Both the position numbers and the translations under genes were made by a program. From Parvibaculum sp. (GTDB lineage: Bacteria; Pseudomonadota; Alphaproteobacteria; Parvibaculales; Parvibaculaceae), in contig NZNS01000009.1 in NCBI GenBank assembly GCA_002694985.1, positions 186,001-250,000 on the forward strand: a stretch of DNA of 64,000 nt, in the 5' to 3' direction. The notes beneath the pieces were generated by a model. It saw nothing but the letters and a program-made list of their open reading frames with translations, searched no databases and had not been told where the DNA came from. Below, in pieces: positions 28,263 to 37,234 of the stretch (positions are counted from its first letter, which is position 1; the number at the start of each line of letters is the position of its first letter).

Positions 28263-28330
28263 ATTCGGGGACGCGGACGCGCCGCGAGCACGGACGAGAA
28301 AACTTGTCCCCGGTTCTGGTGGTACACACG

Positions 28331-29863
28331 ATGAGCAGCGATCAACCGCCGCCGCCCGACCCCGAGCCCGCAGCGAAACCGGGCCGCTCCCTCACCCAGA
28401 AAACGGTGAGCGGTTTCATCTGGTCCGCCGGCGGCAACGCGGCGCAGGTCGTCCTGCGCATGCTCGTCCTCGCAGTCCTTGCGCGCCTCCTCGAGCCCAG
28501 CAGTTTCGGCATCGTGAGTGCCGCCCTCATCGTCATCAGCCTGCTCGAGGTGACGGGTCAGGTTGGCACCTCGCAGGCCATCATCCAGCGTCCGGACCTC
28601 GAAGCCCGCGACATTCACACGGCGATCGGCTTCACGGCGCTCACGAGCTGCCTCATGGGCGCGCTGATCTTCATATTCGCCGCCGACACCGCAGCGCTTT
28701 TCGACATGCAGGGCGTCGAGCCCGCGGTGCAGCTTCTTGCCCTCGCCTTCCCGATCAAGGGTTTCTCCGTGGTGAGCGAAGCCTTGCTGCAGAGATGGAT
28801 GCAGTTCCGGCGCCTCGCGGGCATCACCCTTGCGAGCTACATTTTCGGTTATGCGCTTGTCGCCCTCACTCTGGCCTATCTCGGCTGGGGCGTGCTCGCA
28901 CTGGTCTATGGACAGATCGCCCAGACGGTCCTTCTCTCCCTCTGCCACATCGTCTTCACGCGCCATGTCTTCGGCTTCGGCTTCCACTGGCAAGTCCTGA
29001 AAAGCCTGTTGGTCTTCAGCGGCGGCGTCTCGCTTGCGCGTTTTGCCAATTTCTTTGCCATGAATGCCGACAACTTCATTGTCGGCCGCATGCTTGGCGC
29101 GGAAGCGCTCGGCTTCTACTCCCGCGCCTTCAATTTCATGACGATGCCCGTGGGACTGTTGGGAAATGTGCTGGACATGGTGCTTTATCCGGCCATGTCC
29201 TCGATCCAGACGGAAGAGGAAAAGCTGCGCCGCGCCTATCTTCTCGTCGTCGGCCTGATCGCGCTGACGGTGATGCCGCTCAGCGCCCTCATGGTCGCGC
29301 TGGGTCCGGAGATGATCCTCATCGTGCTGGGCCCCAACTGGACGGAAGCCATCCTGCCGTTTCAGATACTCTCATCCTGCCTTCTCTTCAGGGTCGGCTA
29401 CAAGGCGAACACGATCCTTGCCCGCGCCAAGGGCGCGGTCTATCGCAGCGCTTGGCGGCAATGGCTCTTTGCCGCTCTTGTCGTCCTTGGCGCATGGGCC
29501 GGCCACTTCCAGGGCACGAGCGGGGTTGCGGCGGGCGTCGGCGTGGCGCTGGCCGCCCAGTTCCTGATGATGCTCGACTTCGGACGCAGGCTCACTTCGG
29601 CCAGCCTCGGCGACCTCGCGCGCATTCACGCACGTCATCTGACGGTTGCGCTGCTGACCGGAGGAAGCGCCTATGGTTGTGCTGTTTTGCTACGCGCTTA
29701 CGATACTCCGAGCATTGCAGTTCTATTTGCGGGAGCGGTGAGCGCTGCTGCGGCCATGCTTGCGGTGCAATTACTAGCGCCAAAGCTATATGGCGAGGAA
29801 GGCGAATGGATACTGACCATCGCCATCGAACGTATATCTAAAAAGGACACAAATCTGCGTTAG
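28331..29863 (+). CDS. wzx: Polysaccharide flippase (Wzx/MATE-like oligosaccharide transporter)
   Basis: About 510 residues with some fourteen membrane helices. After a proline-rich N-terminus it reads KTVSGFIWSAGGNAAQVVLR and RLLEPSSFGIVSAALIVISL, then the hallmark FANFFAMNADNFIVGRMLG and YSRAFNFMTMPVGLLGNVLD. It flips undecaprenyl-linked repeat units to the periplasmic side. The ATG at 28331 has a modest GGTGG site. The C-terminus VQLLAPKLYGEEGEWILTIA is followed, 900 bases on, by a second diverged copy of this end. A candidate Pho box lies upstream. Confidence 0.88.
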   Translation: MSSDQPPPPDPEPAAKPGRSLTQKTVSGFIWSAGGNAAQVVLRMLVLAVLARLLEPSSFGIVSAALIVISLLEVTGQVGTSQAIIQRPDLEARDIHTAIGFTALTSCLMGALIFIFAADTAALFDMQGVEPAVQLLALAFPIKGFSVVSEALLQRWMQFRRLAGITLASYIFGYALVALTLAYLGWGVLALVYGQIAQTVLLSLCHIVFTRHVFGFGFHWQVLKSLLVFSGGVSLARFANFFAMNADNFIVGRMLGAEALGFYSRAFNFMTMPVGLLGNVLDMVLYPAMSSIQTEEEKLRRAYLLVVGLIALTVMPLSALMVALGPEMILIVLGPNWTEAILPFQILSSCLLFRVGYKANTILARAKGAVYRSAWRQWLFAALVVLGAWAGHFQGTSGVAAGVGVALAAQFLMMLDFGRRLTSASLGDLARIHARHLTVALLTGGSAYGCAVLLRAYDTPSIAVLFAGAVSAAAAMLAVQLLAPKLYGEEGEWILTIAIERISKKDTNLR

Positions 29864-29963
29864 AGGAAGAGAAAAACCCTCTCTACGGAGATTGAATGTG
29901 TCCTTGTATGACTTGAACTAGTCTTCCTAAAATGAAACTGGATATCATCCTTAAAGGGCTGCG

Positions 29964-30743
29964 ATGAAAATTCTCAAGCAATCAATTCAGTACGCGGCGA
30001 ATCTGACCGGTTACGAAATCAGCTGGGCGGGAAAGAAGAGGGTGCCGGCCATCCCTGTCGAATTCGATGAAGCGGAACGGTCCCTGTTCTCGCTCGTCAA
30101 AGACAATGAGATGACGATGACATCGAGCGAACGCATGTTCGCTACCATGATGGCCTGCAAGCATGTCGTGGAATGCGATATCGATGGAGACTTCGTGGAA
30201 TGCGGTGTCTGGAGAGGCGGCAACTCCATACTCGCCGCCGGAGAGTTCAGGCACAGAAACTCGGACAAAGTGGTCCACCTCTTCGACACGTTCGAGGGAA
30301 TGACGGCCCCCACAGAGTTCGACCGGACCGCGGCAAGCAATGTTTCTGCCAAAGAGAAGTTTCGGGAGACGCAGCGTGGCGAGAATAGCGACTGGTGTTA
30401 TTCGGCCGTCGATGAAGTGAAAAACAACTTCGCAAAGGCCGGCCTCCTTTCCGACAAGGTGAAGTTCGTGAAGGGCGACGTTCTGAAAACGCTGGAAGAT
30501 GAAAGCAACCTGCCGTCGAAGATTTCCGTCTTGCGGCTGGATACCGACTGGTATGAGTCAACGAGGAAGGAACTTGAAGTCCTCTACCCCCGTCTCAGCG
30601 TCGGTGGCGTACTGATGATCGACGATTATGGCCACTGGGCGGGAGCAAAGAAGGCGGTGGACGAGTATTTCGGGGCCCACGGCAACCGGCCTTTCCTGCA
30701 ATATATCGACCGGGACGGCCGCATCGGCATCAAGATGCACTGA
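29964..30743 (+). CDS. TylF/MycF-family O-methyltransferase
   Basis: 259 residues. DGDFVECGVWRGGNSILAAG is motif I of the macrocin O-methyltransferase (TylF) family; VVHLFDTFEGMTAPTEFDRT is the following substrate and SAM block; VLRLDTDWYESTRKELEVLY holds the catalytic and metal-binding Asp; GGVLMIDDYGHWAGAKKAVD ends the domain. Family members methylate sugar hydroxyls. It sits between wzx and the duplicated wzx end, so it came in together with the upstream wzx. The likely role is methylation of a repeat-unit sugar. Confidence 0.87.
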   Translation: MKILKQSIQYAANLTGYEISWAGKKRVPAIPVEFDEAERSLFSLVKDNEMTMTSSERMFATMMACKHVVECDIDGDFVECGVWRGGNSILAAGEFRHRNSDKVVHLFDTFEGMTAPTEFDRTAASNVSAKEKFRETQRGENSDWCYSAVDEVKNNFAKAGLLSDKVKFVKGDVLKTLEDESNLPSKISVLRLDTDWYESTRKELEVLYPRLSVGGVLMIDDYGHWAGAKKAVDEYFGAHGNRPFLQYIDRDGRIGIKMH

Positions 30744-30745
30744 CT

Positions 30746-30958
30746 AGGGGGAGTGCGTATGCCGGAGTCGCGCTGTTGCGGAGTTACGAAACGCCTGCCC
30801 TTGCCGTGCTGATCGCCGGCGTTGCCGCAGCAGGTATAACCATGCTGGCGGTGCAGGTGTTGGCACCGAAGCTCTACGGCGAAGAGGGTGGGTGGATTCT
30901 CGACGCCTTGCTCGAAAGATTTCCGGCGGCGAAGAAACTCCTGTCGCGAAAGAGCTAA
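30746..30958 (+). pseudogene. Duplicated 3' end of wzx
   Basis: 70 codons without a start that read GSAYAGVALLRSYETPALAV, TMLAVQVLAPKLYGEEGGWI and LDALLERFPAAKKLLSRKS. They align with the end of the intact wzx (AVLLRAYDTPSIAV, AMLAVQLLAPKLYGEEGEWI). DNA similarity begins at the stop codon of the methyltransferase. The protein identity is only moderate, so this is the tail of a different wzx allele, probably the resident one, left after replacement. Confidence 0.8.
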
Positions 30959-30971
30959 TGGCAAGCCGGTG

Positions 30972-31646
30972 TCAGGAACCTGCCTTCTTGCGCGCCGTCA
31001 TTGCCGTATGGAACTGCCCGCTCCGCAGCGACTTCAGATAAGAGAACAGTACCCTTCCCTTGCTGCCTTCGCCGAACAGTGCGCCAAGACGTCCACCGCC
31101 GGAACACGGCAGAATTTCGGCGCGTTCGATTTCGAATCCGGAAACGGACAGGAGATTACCGAGGGTCAGCGGCGTCCACGAATACAGATGCATGTCGTCA
31201 TTTGCCTTCCAAGCCCTGTGGGACCGCTGCAGGAGAGGCATTTCGCAGGGCACGAAGATGCGGACTGCACCGCCGGGCTTCAGCACCCGATGAAACTCGG
31301 CAAGGATGCGGCTCGGGCTGTCGACATGCTCCAGCGCATGATAGCTGACGATGCGGTCGACCGTCCCGTCGCCCACGGCCGAGAGATCGCCGAAAACCTC
31401 ATCCAGTACCTCACGTGCCTCTTTGGCGGCATATTCGCTGATCTCGACGCCGAGACGCCGTTCCGCATCGAGACAGGCGAGCACACCTCCGGTGCCGCAA
31501 CCGAAATCGAGCACTACCTGATCCGGCCTCGTAAAGCCCTGAAAATGACGAGAGCGTATGCGCTGGGTCTCGTCCGACCGTTCCTGCGCACGTTGTTCGA
31601 AATAGTGTGCGCCCTTCTCCCCGACATAAAGGTCCTGAGCTCTCAT
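30972..31646 (-). CDS. Class I SAM-dependent methyltransferase
   Basis: About 224 residues. Motif I is VVLDFGCGTGGVLACLD, followed by LGVEISEYAAKEA, DRIVSYHALEHVDSPSRILA, and EFHRVLKPGGAVRIFVPCEM. The ATG at 31646 is preferred over the longer frame (to 31799) because GGAAAGGA lies just upstream and the family starts with a YxxxxxxYF-like segment (VGEKGAHYFEQRAQERS). It is divergent from the methyltransferase at 31905 across about 260 bases that should hold both promoters. Acceptor unknown; a glycan is likely from context. Confidence 0.83.
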   Translation of the reverse strand: MRAQDLYVGEKGAHYFEQRAQERSDETQRIRSRHFQGFTRPDQVVLDFGCGTGGVLACLDAERRLGVEISEYAAKEAREVLDEVFGDLSAVGDGTVDRIVSYHALEHVDSPSRILAEFHRVLKPGGAVRIFVPCEMPLLQRSHRAWKANDDMHLYSWTPLTLGNLLSVSGFEIERAEILPCSGGGRLGALFGEGSKGRVLFSYLKSLRSGQFHTAMTARKKAGS

Positions 31647-31904
31647 CGAACATCCTTTCCACCGCCTGCCGCCGGGCGGTTGAGAAACAACCGATTGGAA
31701 TGATAAGGCTTCGCCAGCTTTTGTCACGGCATCTTGCAACAAGGTTGGCAGGATTTTGGATCGTCTTCCGGCGTGCGAGTTACCTTTCACACTGAACACT
31801 TTCCGGGTGAGCAGAACGGAATTTCCGGTGTTTTCTTCTGCGGGTGTCCGATTGTTATGTAGTATGGTTATTCAATCCCATCCATAACCCGGTCAGACAA
31901 CGCG

Positions 31905-32579
31905 ATGCGGCCAAGCGAAGCAAAGGCAATCGGCGAAATTCTGGCCCGGCTGGACAGGCAGGAAATATCGCCCTTCCTCAATCTGGGATCTTCGACAGGT
32001 GCCTTCCGCAGCATCTCCCAATCCCATATCGACCGTTTCATCTTCCGCCCGCTGGCCGAGCGCGGCGTCGAAGGTCTGCATGCGGACATAAAGCCTGGCG
32101 AGGGCGTCGACATCGTGGGCGACATCTACGATCCGACAACGATGGCAAGCATCGAGAGGCTCGCCCCGAAGCTCGTCCTTTGCTGCAACATGTTTGAGCA
32201 TGTGACGGACCGTGAGGCGCTGGCGAAGCGGCTGGACGAAATGCTGCAGCCCGGCGGACACCTGCTCGTTACGGTCCCTTACAGCTACCCGATCCATTAC
32301 GACCCCATCGACACCCGTTTCCGGCCGTCGCCAGAGGAACTGAAGGCACTCTTTCCGGGGTTCACGACGGTCGAAGCCGGCATCTGGCCGGACACGACCT
32401 ATCTGCAGGACCTCCTCGCCACGCGAGGGACTGGCGGGACGCTGAAGCACATGGCAAGGAGCGCCTTGAAGTTCTTCATGTTCTGGCGGGGCCTGCACTG
32501 GTGGAAAGGGCATTTCCACCGCTACCTCTGGCTTTTCCGTCCCTACAAGGTGACGGCGGTGCTGCTCCGCAAGGCGTGA
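31905..32579 (+). CDS. Class I SAM-dependent methyltransferase
   Basis: 224 residues. PFLNLGSSTGAFRSI is a variant motif I (LGS where GCG is usual). VDIVGDIYDPTTMASIERL, KLVLCCNMFEHVTDREALAK and LDEMLQPGGHLLVTVPYSYP then IHYDPIDTRFRPSPEELKAL follow the family pattern for SAM methyltransferases acting in glycan loci. A short basic hydrophobic end (FFMFWRGLHWWKGHF) may touch the membrane. It is followed by the O-antigen ligase 78 bases on, in the same direction. Confidence 0.75.
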   Translation: MRPSEAKAIGEILARLDRQEISPFLNLGSSTGAFRSISQSHIDRFIFRPLAERGVEGLHADIKPGEGVDIVGDIYDPTTMASIERLAPKLVLCCNMFEHVTDREALAKRLDEMLQPGGHLLVTVPYSYPIHYDPIDTRFRPSPEELKALFPGFTTVEAGIWPDTTYLQDLLATRGTGGTLKHMARSALKFFMFWRGLHWWKGHFHRYLWLFRPYKVTAVLLRKA

Positions 32580-32657
32580 CGTTTGCCCCCGTAATGGCAA
32601 TTCCCGGTGAAGGCTGCTACCCCTTGAAGCAGGCAGCAATGCACTCTTGAGGACCAG

Positions 32658-34079
32658 GTGAGCGAGAATTCGGCCTCCGGCGGAACGGGGAGCGGAAGCG
32701 GAACGGAGCGATGGCTCTTCCGCGCGCTGCTCGCCCTTGTTGCGCTGGCGCCGCTGCCGCTGGCGAGCAACCGGCCGCTGCCTGCCGCGATCCTCTCGCT
32801 CGGGGCGGGGCTGCTGCTCGCGCTCTGGGCCGGCGCCCTTCTAACGGGGCGGGCGGAGATGGCCTTCGCGCCGCGCAAGCTGCGCTGGCCGCTTGGCCTT
32901 TTCGGCGCCGTGGCGCTGTGGATCCTCATACAGGCGCTGCCGCTGCCGCCCGCATGGGGCGACCCGGTGTGGCGGGAGGCGGGGGCGGCGCTGGGCGAAC
33001 CGCTGCGCGCGAGCCTCTCGGTCGACCCGCAAGCGACGCTGTCGGGGCTGATGCGCCTTCTCGCCTATGCCGCCGTCTTCTGGCTCACGCTGCAGCTTGC
33101 CCGCGCGCCGGACCGCGCGCGCCTCGCCATCGCCGCCGCCGCCCTCATCGGCGCGGCCTATGCGCTTTACGGCATCGGGGTCTATCTGGCGGGGAACGAC
33201 TGGGTGACGATCTACCGCAAATGGGCCTACCACAGGGCGCTCTCCAGCACCTTCGTGAACCGCAATTCCTATGCGACCTTCGCGGGCCTCGGCCTGCTCT
33301 GCGCCACCGCCTGGTTCGTCAACAGCTTCCGCCACCTGCTCGGGATCAAGCGTCCGGCGGCGCGGAAGGCGGCAATGATCGCGGAGGAAATCTTCAGCCG
33401 CTCGCTCCTGCGCACGGCCTGCGTACTGCTCCTCTTCATTGCGCTTGTCCTGACGGGCTCGCGCGCGGGCATCGCGGCGAGCCTGATCGCCCTTTTCGTC
33501 CTGATGCTGACCCACGCGCGGAGCGGCTCGCTGCGCGGCGGGCAGGCCTTGTTCGTGGCGGCGCTGGTCGCCGGGATCGCGCTGCTGGCGCTCTCGCTCG
33601 GCGGCGGCCTCCTGCTGGAGCGCCTGTCCTCGGCGGGCTCGGATGTAAGTGCCGACGACCGGCGGGCCATCTACGGGGCGACCCTCGACGCGATCTCGTC
33701 CGCGCCCTGGACGGGAACGGGCTACGGCACCTATGAGCAGGTCTTCGCCGCCTACCGCCCGGAGGCGCTGTCTTCCAGCGTGCTCTGGGACAAGGCGCAT
33801 AACGTCTATCTGGAAAACGCGCTGGAACTCGGTGTGCCGGCCATGGCCGCGCTGAACCTCGCCATCGCGCTGCTGGCGGTGGAGGCGCTGCGCGGGCTCT
33901 GGCGCAGGCGGCGCGAGCGCACGGCGCCCGCCATCGGCGTTGCCGCGACTGTGCTTGTGGGCCTTCATTCCTTTTTCGATTTCAGCCTGCAGATGCCCGC
34001 CGTCGCGGTCTTCTATGCCTTCCTGATGGGGCTTGCCGTGACGCAGGCCTGGCCGCAGGCGCGCGGGCGAACGGGCTGA
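32658..34079 (+). CDS. O-antigen ligase/polymerase family membrane protein
   Basis: 473 residues and about a dozen helices. The Wzy_C/WaaL domain shows AYHRALSSTFVNRNSYATFA, ALVLTGSRAGIAASLIALFV and WTGTGYGTYEQVFAAYRPEA, then WDKAHNVYLENALELGVPAM with the conserved His-Asn. The start is GTG at 32658 with GAGGA four bases upstream. Very GC-rich, unlike the polymerase at 19578. It sits next to the assembly genes and not in the variable core, which fits a general ligase or polymerase conserved among strains. It is convergent with the next gene. Confidence 0.83.
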   Translation: MSENSASGGTGSGSGTERWLFRALLALVALAPLPLASNRPLPAAILSLGAGLLLALWAGALLTGRAEMAFAPRKLRWPLGLFGAVALWILIQALPLPPAWGDPVWREAGAALGEPLRASLSVDPQATLSGLMRLLAYAAVFWLTLQLARAPDRARLAIAAAALIGAAYALYGIGVYLAGNDWVTIYRKWAYHRALSSTFVNRNSYATFAGLGLLCATAWFVNSFRHLLGIKRPAARKAAMIAEEIFSRSLLRTACVLLLFIALVLTGSRAGIAASLIALFVLMLTHARSGSLRGGQALFVAALVAGIALLALSLGGGLLLERLSSAGSDVSADDRRAIYGATLDAISSAPWTGTGYGTYEQVFAAYRPEALSSSVLWDKAHNVYLENALELGVPAMAALNLAIALLAVEALRGLWRRRRERTAPAIGVAATVLVGLHSFFDFSLQMPAVAVFYAFLMGLAVTQAWPQARGRTG

Positions 34080-34085
34080 CCCGCC

Positions 34086-34802
34086 TCAGCGCCGCCGCTG
34101 GCGCGTGTATTTGAGGATCTGCGAGCGGAACCTCGACCGTGCGCCGCCATCGGCGAAGGCATGGTCGAGAAAGAGCGCGCGCTCCGCATAACCCATCGAG
34201 ACATAGGGCCCATAAAGGCTGCGGCGGAGCTTGGGATCGGCGCCGAGGCGGGCCATGTCGCGGGTAGTACCTTCGCGCAAATCGTCTGGAAGGCGCTCCC
34301 AGAGCGGTAGCGCCGTGCGCACACGCAGCAGCATGCTCGATGCCTCGAAGCGGCCGGTGAGCCGCGAGAGCCGGAGGTAGCCCGCTATTTCCTCCACCGG
34401 CGCGCCGCGCTCGAAGGTTGTCCGCGCGAGCAGGCTCCAGACGAAGGCATCGTTGGGGGCATGCGCCGCCGCCTGGCGCAGATACGTACGGGCCGCATCG
34501 AGGGCGTCTGGATCGTCCGCCGCCGCCCGGCGTTCGAGGCGGGCAAGCGCGAGCGCGAGAGCGGCATCGGACGGGTGGATGGCGAGCGCGCGCGCATAAC
34601 GGGCGCGGGCACCGGCGCGCGCGGCGGGAGAGATCGGTCCGCCATCGGCAAGGGCCGCCGCCGCCCGGCCGCCATCGCCGGCGGCGAACACGTAGGCGAT
34701 GACGCGGGGCAAAGCGAGCGCACAGATGAAGACGCCCGCCGCGAGGACAACGAACACCGGCCAGCGCCGCCGGGGCGCCGGGGAGGCCTCGTCAGTTGAC
34801 AT
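34086..34802 (-). CDS. Membrane-anchored TPR-like protein of the polysaccharide export operon
   Basis: 238 residues. A single helix near the N-terminus (RRWPVFVVLAAGVFICALAL) is followed by an alanine-rich helical region with TPR-like spacing (ARYARALAIHPSDAALALAL, YLRQAAAHAPNDAFVWSLLA). The ATG at 34802 overlaps the tyrosine-kinase stop by 11 bases, so the two are co-translated. I do not recognise a named family. The periplasmic helical repeats suggest a scaffold for the Wzc/Wza machine; this is inferred from position. Codon use is strongly GC-rich, like its neighbours. Confidence 0.7.
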   Translation of the reverse strand: MSTDEASPAPRRRWPVFVVLAAGVFICALALPRVIAYVFAAGDGGRAAAALADGGPISPAARAGARARYARALAIHPSDAALALALARLERRAAADDPDALDAARTYLRQAAAHAPNDAFVWSLLARTTFERGAPVEEIAGYLRLSRLTGRFEASSMLLRVRTALPLWERLPDDLREGTTRDMARLGADPKLRRSLYGPYVSMGYAERALFLDHAFADGGARSRFRSQILKYTRQRRR

Positions 34803-37068
34803 AGTACTTGCTGTAGCGGCTGTAGTAATAGCCGCCATCGCCATAGCCGTAGCGCGCCTGCCTTGCCGTATCGACGATGGTGAGCACCGCGCCCGCGATC
34901 TTCGCATCGAACTGGCGAAGCTCCTTGAGGGCGCTCTGCGCCGCATCGCGCGGGGTCTCGTTCCAGCGCACGACGAAGACAGTCTCGTCGGCGAGGCGCG
35001 AAAGAACGCGCGAATCCGACACCGGCAGGACCGGCGCACTGTCGAGGACGACGAGGTCGTAATCGTCGCGAAGGCGCTGCAGCAGCAACTTCATCTGCAC
35101 GGAGCCGAGCACATCCGGCGGATTGGCCGTGCCAGTCGCGACGGGGATGATGTCGAGTTCGGATTTACTGTCCTTCACCATGACCGCGCTGAGCTCGAGA
35201 CGCTCGGCTAGAAACTCGACAAGGCCTTCCTCTGGCCGCCCGAGGCCGAAGGCGCGATGGATGGAGGGGTGGCGAAGGTCGCAATCGACGAGCACGACCT
35301 TGAGGCCGGAGGCCGCAGCCGCCCGGGCAAAGCTCACCGCCGTCGTTGTCTTGCCTTCGGCGGGGAGCGCCGAGGTGAAGAGGATGATCTTGGGCGGATT
35401 GTCGACATTGGAAAGCTGCAGCGCGCTGCGCAGGCTTCTGAGCGATTCCGAGAAGGCGGAGAGCGGCTTGGCGATCAGATAGTCCTGCGGCAACACGACC
35501 TTGCCGCCGGGGCCCTTCTCGGCGGGCGTCGCGGGCAACGATACGAGATGCGGCAAATGGAGGCTCTGCTCGATGTCGCGCGCAGTCTGGATGCCATTGT
35601 CGAAATGCTCGAGCAGGAAGGCGACGCCGCAGCCGAGCATGAGGGAGAGGACGAAACCGAGGCCGACGAAGAGCGTGACGCGCGGATAGGAGGCGGCCTG
35701 CGGGACCACCGCCTGCGAGATGATACGGGTGTCGGGTGTCTGCAGGCCCTGCTGGCCTGTCGTCTCCTTGAAGCGGTTGAGGAAGGCTTCGTAGACGGCG
35801 CGCGTGGCGTCGGCCTCGCGCTCCAGCTCGCGCAGCTGGATGAGCGCCTGATTGTCCGCGCCCGTCTCGCCCTTGATCTGGTTCAGATTGTCCCGCAGCG
35901 CGGAAACCCGCGTCTTGGCGACGGAGACATTGTTGGCAAGGCTCTCAATGATACGCGAGACCTCGGCGGAGATCTGGCTGCCGATATCGCTTTGCTGCGC
36001 CTCGATATTGACGATGGCGGGATGGCGCGGTCCGTATTTGGCGGACAGGTTCGCCTTTTCGCGGGCAAGCTCCGCCTGTTTCTGGCGCAGGCCCGAGATC
36101 GTGCCGGAGGCCAGCACATCGGCCACGCTTTCGACGCTGCCACCCTGGGCGCGGAGCTGGCGCGCGCGATTGTACTTGGCCTGCGCCTCGGCGAGCGAGG
36201 CGCGGGCGAGAATGAGCTGCGCATTGAGTTCGGAAAGCTGCTGCTCGGAGACGGTGACACCCGCCGCTTCTTCGAGCCCATGCTCGGAGCGATAGATCGC
36301 CACGGCGCGCTCGGCATAGGTCACCTGCGTCCGCAATTCGCTCAGGCGTTCCGACAGCCAGGCATTGGCGGTCCGCGTCGCGTCGAACTTCGCCTCAAGC
36401 TGATCGAGGACATAGGCATCAGCGATCGCATTCGCGATGTGGGCAGCCTTTGCCGGGTCTTCGGAGGTAAAGGAGATGGCGATGACGAAGGTGGTAGTCC
36501 TGCGCGCGATCCCGGTCCGCGCAAGGACCGCATCGACGACGCTCTCCGTCTGCCGGTCGGCGATCCCGGATTCGTCGGCGGGCCCCTCCATACTGGACGG
36601 AGAAAGGGCCGCCATGCCGCGCTTGAGGAGCCAGACCGGCGACACCCAGCGCAGCGGTGAGGGTTCGCGCAGGGCGCTGTTGAGCTCGGGATCGCCGACG
36701 AGCGCGAGTTTCTCGACAACGCGGCGGGCGAGATCGCGCGAGCGCAATATCTCGACCTCGCTGTCGACCGCCGCCGAATCCGGCGACAGGCCCGACATCA
36801 CGGCATCCATGTCGACGACCTGCATCTTCTGCCGGTCGAGCAGGACGAGCGTCTCGCCGGTATAGAGCGGCGTCATCTGGGAAACGGCAAACGCCACAAG
36901 CGCCGTGAGCACGACGGTGATGCCGACAATGACGCCCACCCGCTTCCGCAGCGTACGGAAAATGGCGAGCAGATCGAATTCCATGAAGGAATCGTCGGGA
37001 GCCTCGACCGATTCATAAGCGCTTCCCCTGACCGCTGGCCCCGCCGAGCCTTTGACCGGTGCATTCAT
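34792..37068 (-). CDS. wzc: Polysaccharide co-polymerase and tyrosine autokinase (Wzc-like)
   Basis: 758 residues. The N-terminal Wzz domain lies between two helices (about residues 40-460) with a long coiled-coil middle (AELAREKANLSAKYGPRHPA). The C-terminal BY-kinase has Walker A SALPAEGKTTTAVSFARAAA near residue 560, Walker A' VVLVDCDLRHPSIHRAFG and Walker B YDLVVLDSAPVLPVSD. The very end is a tyrosine cluster (YGYGDGGYYYSRYSKYYVN), the autophosphorylation tail. It controls chain length and export with Wza. First gene of a minus-strand pair with the TPR-like protein. An intrinsic terminator upstream (37165-37206) separates it from the beta-barrel gene. Confidence 0.93.
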   Translation of the reverse strand: MNAPVKGSAGPAVRGSAYESVEAPDDSFMEFDLLAIFRTLRKRVGVIVGITVVLTALVAFAVSQMTPLYTGETLVLLDRQKMQVVDMDAVMSGLSPDSAAVDSEVEILRSRDLARRVVEKLALVGDPELNSALREPSPLRWVSPVWLLKRGMAALSPSSMEGPADESGIADRQTESVVDAVLARTGIARRTTTFVIAISFTSEDPAKAAHIANAIADAYVLDQLEAKFDATRTANAWLSERLSELRTQVTYAERAVAIYRSEHGLEEAAGVTVSEQQLSELNAQLILARASLAEAQAKYNRARQLRAQGGSVESVADVLASGTISGLRQKQAELAREKANLSAKYGPRHPAIVNIEAQQSDIGSQISAEVSRIIESLANNVSVAKTRVSALRDNLNQIKGETGADNQALIQLRELEREADATRAVYEAFLNRFKETTGQQGLQTPDTRIISQAVVPQAASYPRVTLFVGLGFVLSLMLGCGVAFLLEHFDNGIQTARDIEQSLHLPHLVSLPATPAEKGPGGKVVLPQDYLIAKPLSAFSESLRSLRSALQLSNVDNPPKIILFTSALPAEGKTTTAVSFARAAAASGLKVVLVDCDLRHPSIHRAFGLGRPEEGLVEFLAERLELSAVMVKDSKSELDIIPVATGTANPPDVLGSVQMKLLLQRLRDDYDLVVLDSAPVLPVSDSRVLSRLADETVFVVRWNETPRDAAQSALKELRQFDAKIAGAVLTIVDTARQARYGYGDGGYYYSRYSKYYVN

Positions 37069-37164
37069 CGTCTGAAACCTCGCCGCACTGCATGTTGCAT
37101 CGCACTATACACGATCCAGCACCACCATCTGCCCGCCCATCGGCAAAATTGCTTCATGGTTGAC

Positions 37165-37206
37165 GCAAAGAATAAGGGCAGGCCAGATCTTCATCTCGCC
37201 TGCCCC
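37165..37206 (-). terminator. Rho-independent terminator after the beta-barrel gene
   Basis: On the minus strand an eight-base stem GGGCAGGC pairs with GCCTGCCC across a 14-base loop and is followed by a T-rich run (TTATTCTTT). It lies about 30 bases after the beta-barrel stop, so it should end that transcript before the wzc promoter. Confidence 0.75.
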
Positions 37207-37234
37207 AATCAGATTCTCTACAAGACAGCTCCGG

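Noticed and set aside
28252..29841. 529-codon plus-strand frame overlapping wzx
   Set aside because: Arg/His/Pro-rich translation in another frame of the flippase; no membrane helices or motifs.
14000..31000. Insertion sequences as the cause of the rearrangements
   Set aside because: I found no transposase fragment, terminal inverted repeats or target duplications at the junctions; short homologies explain them better.
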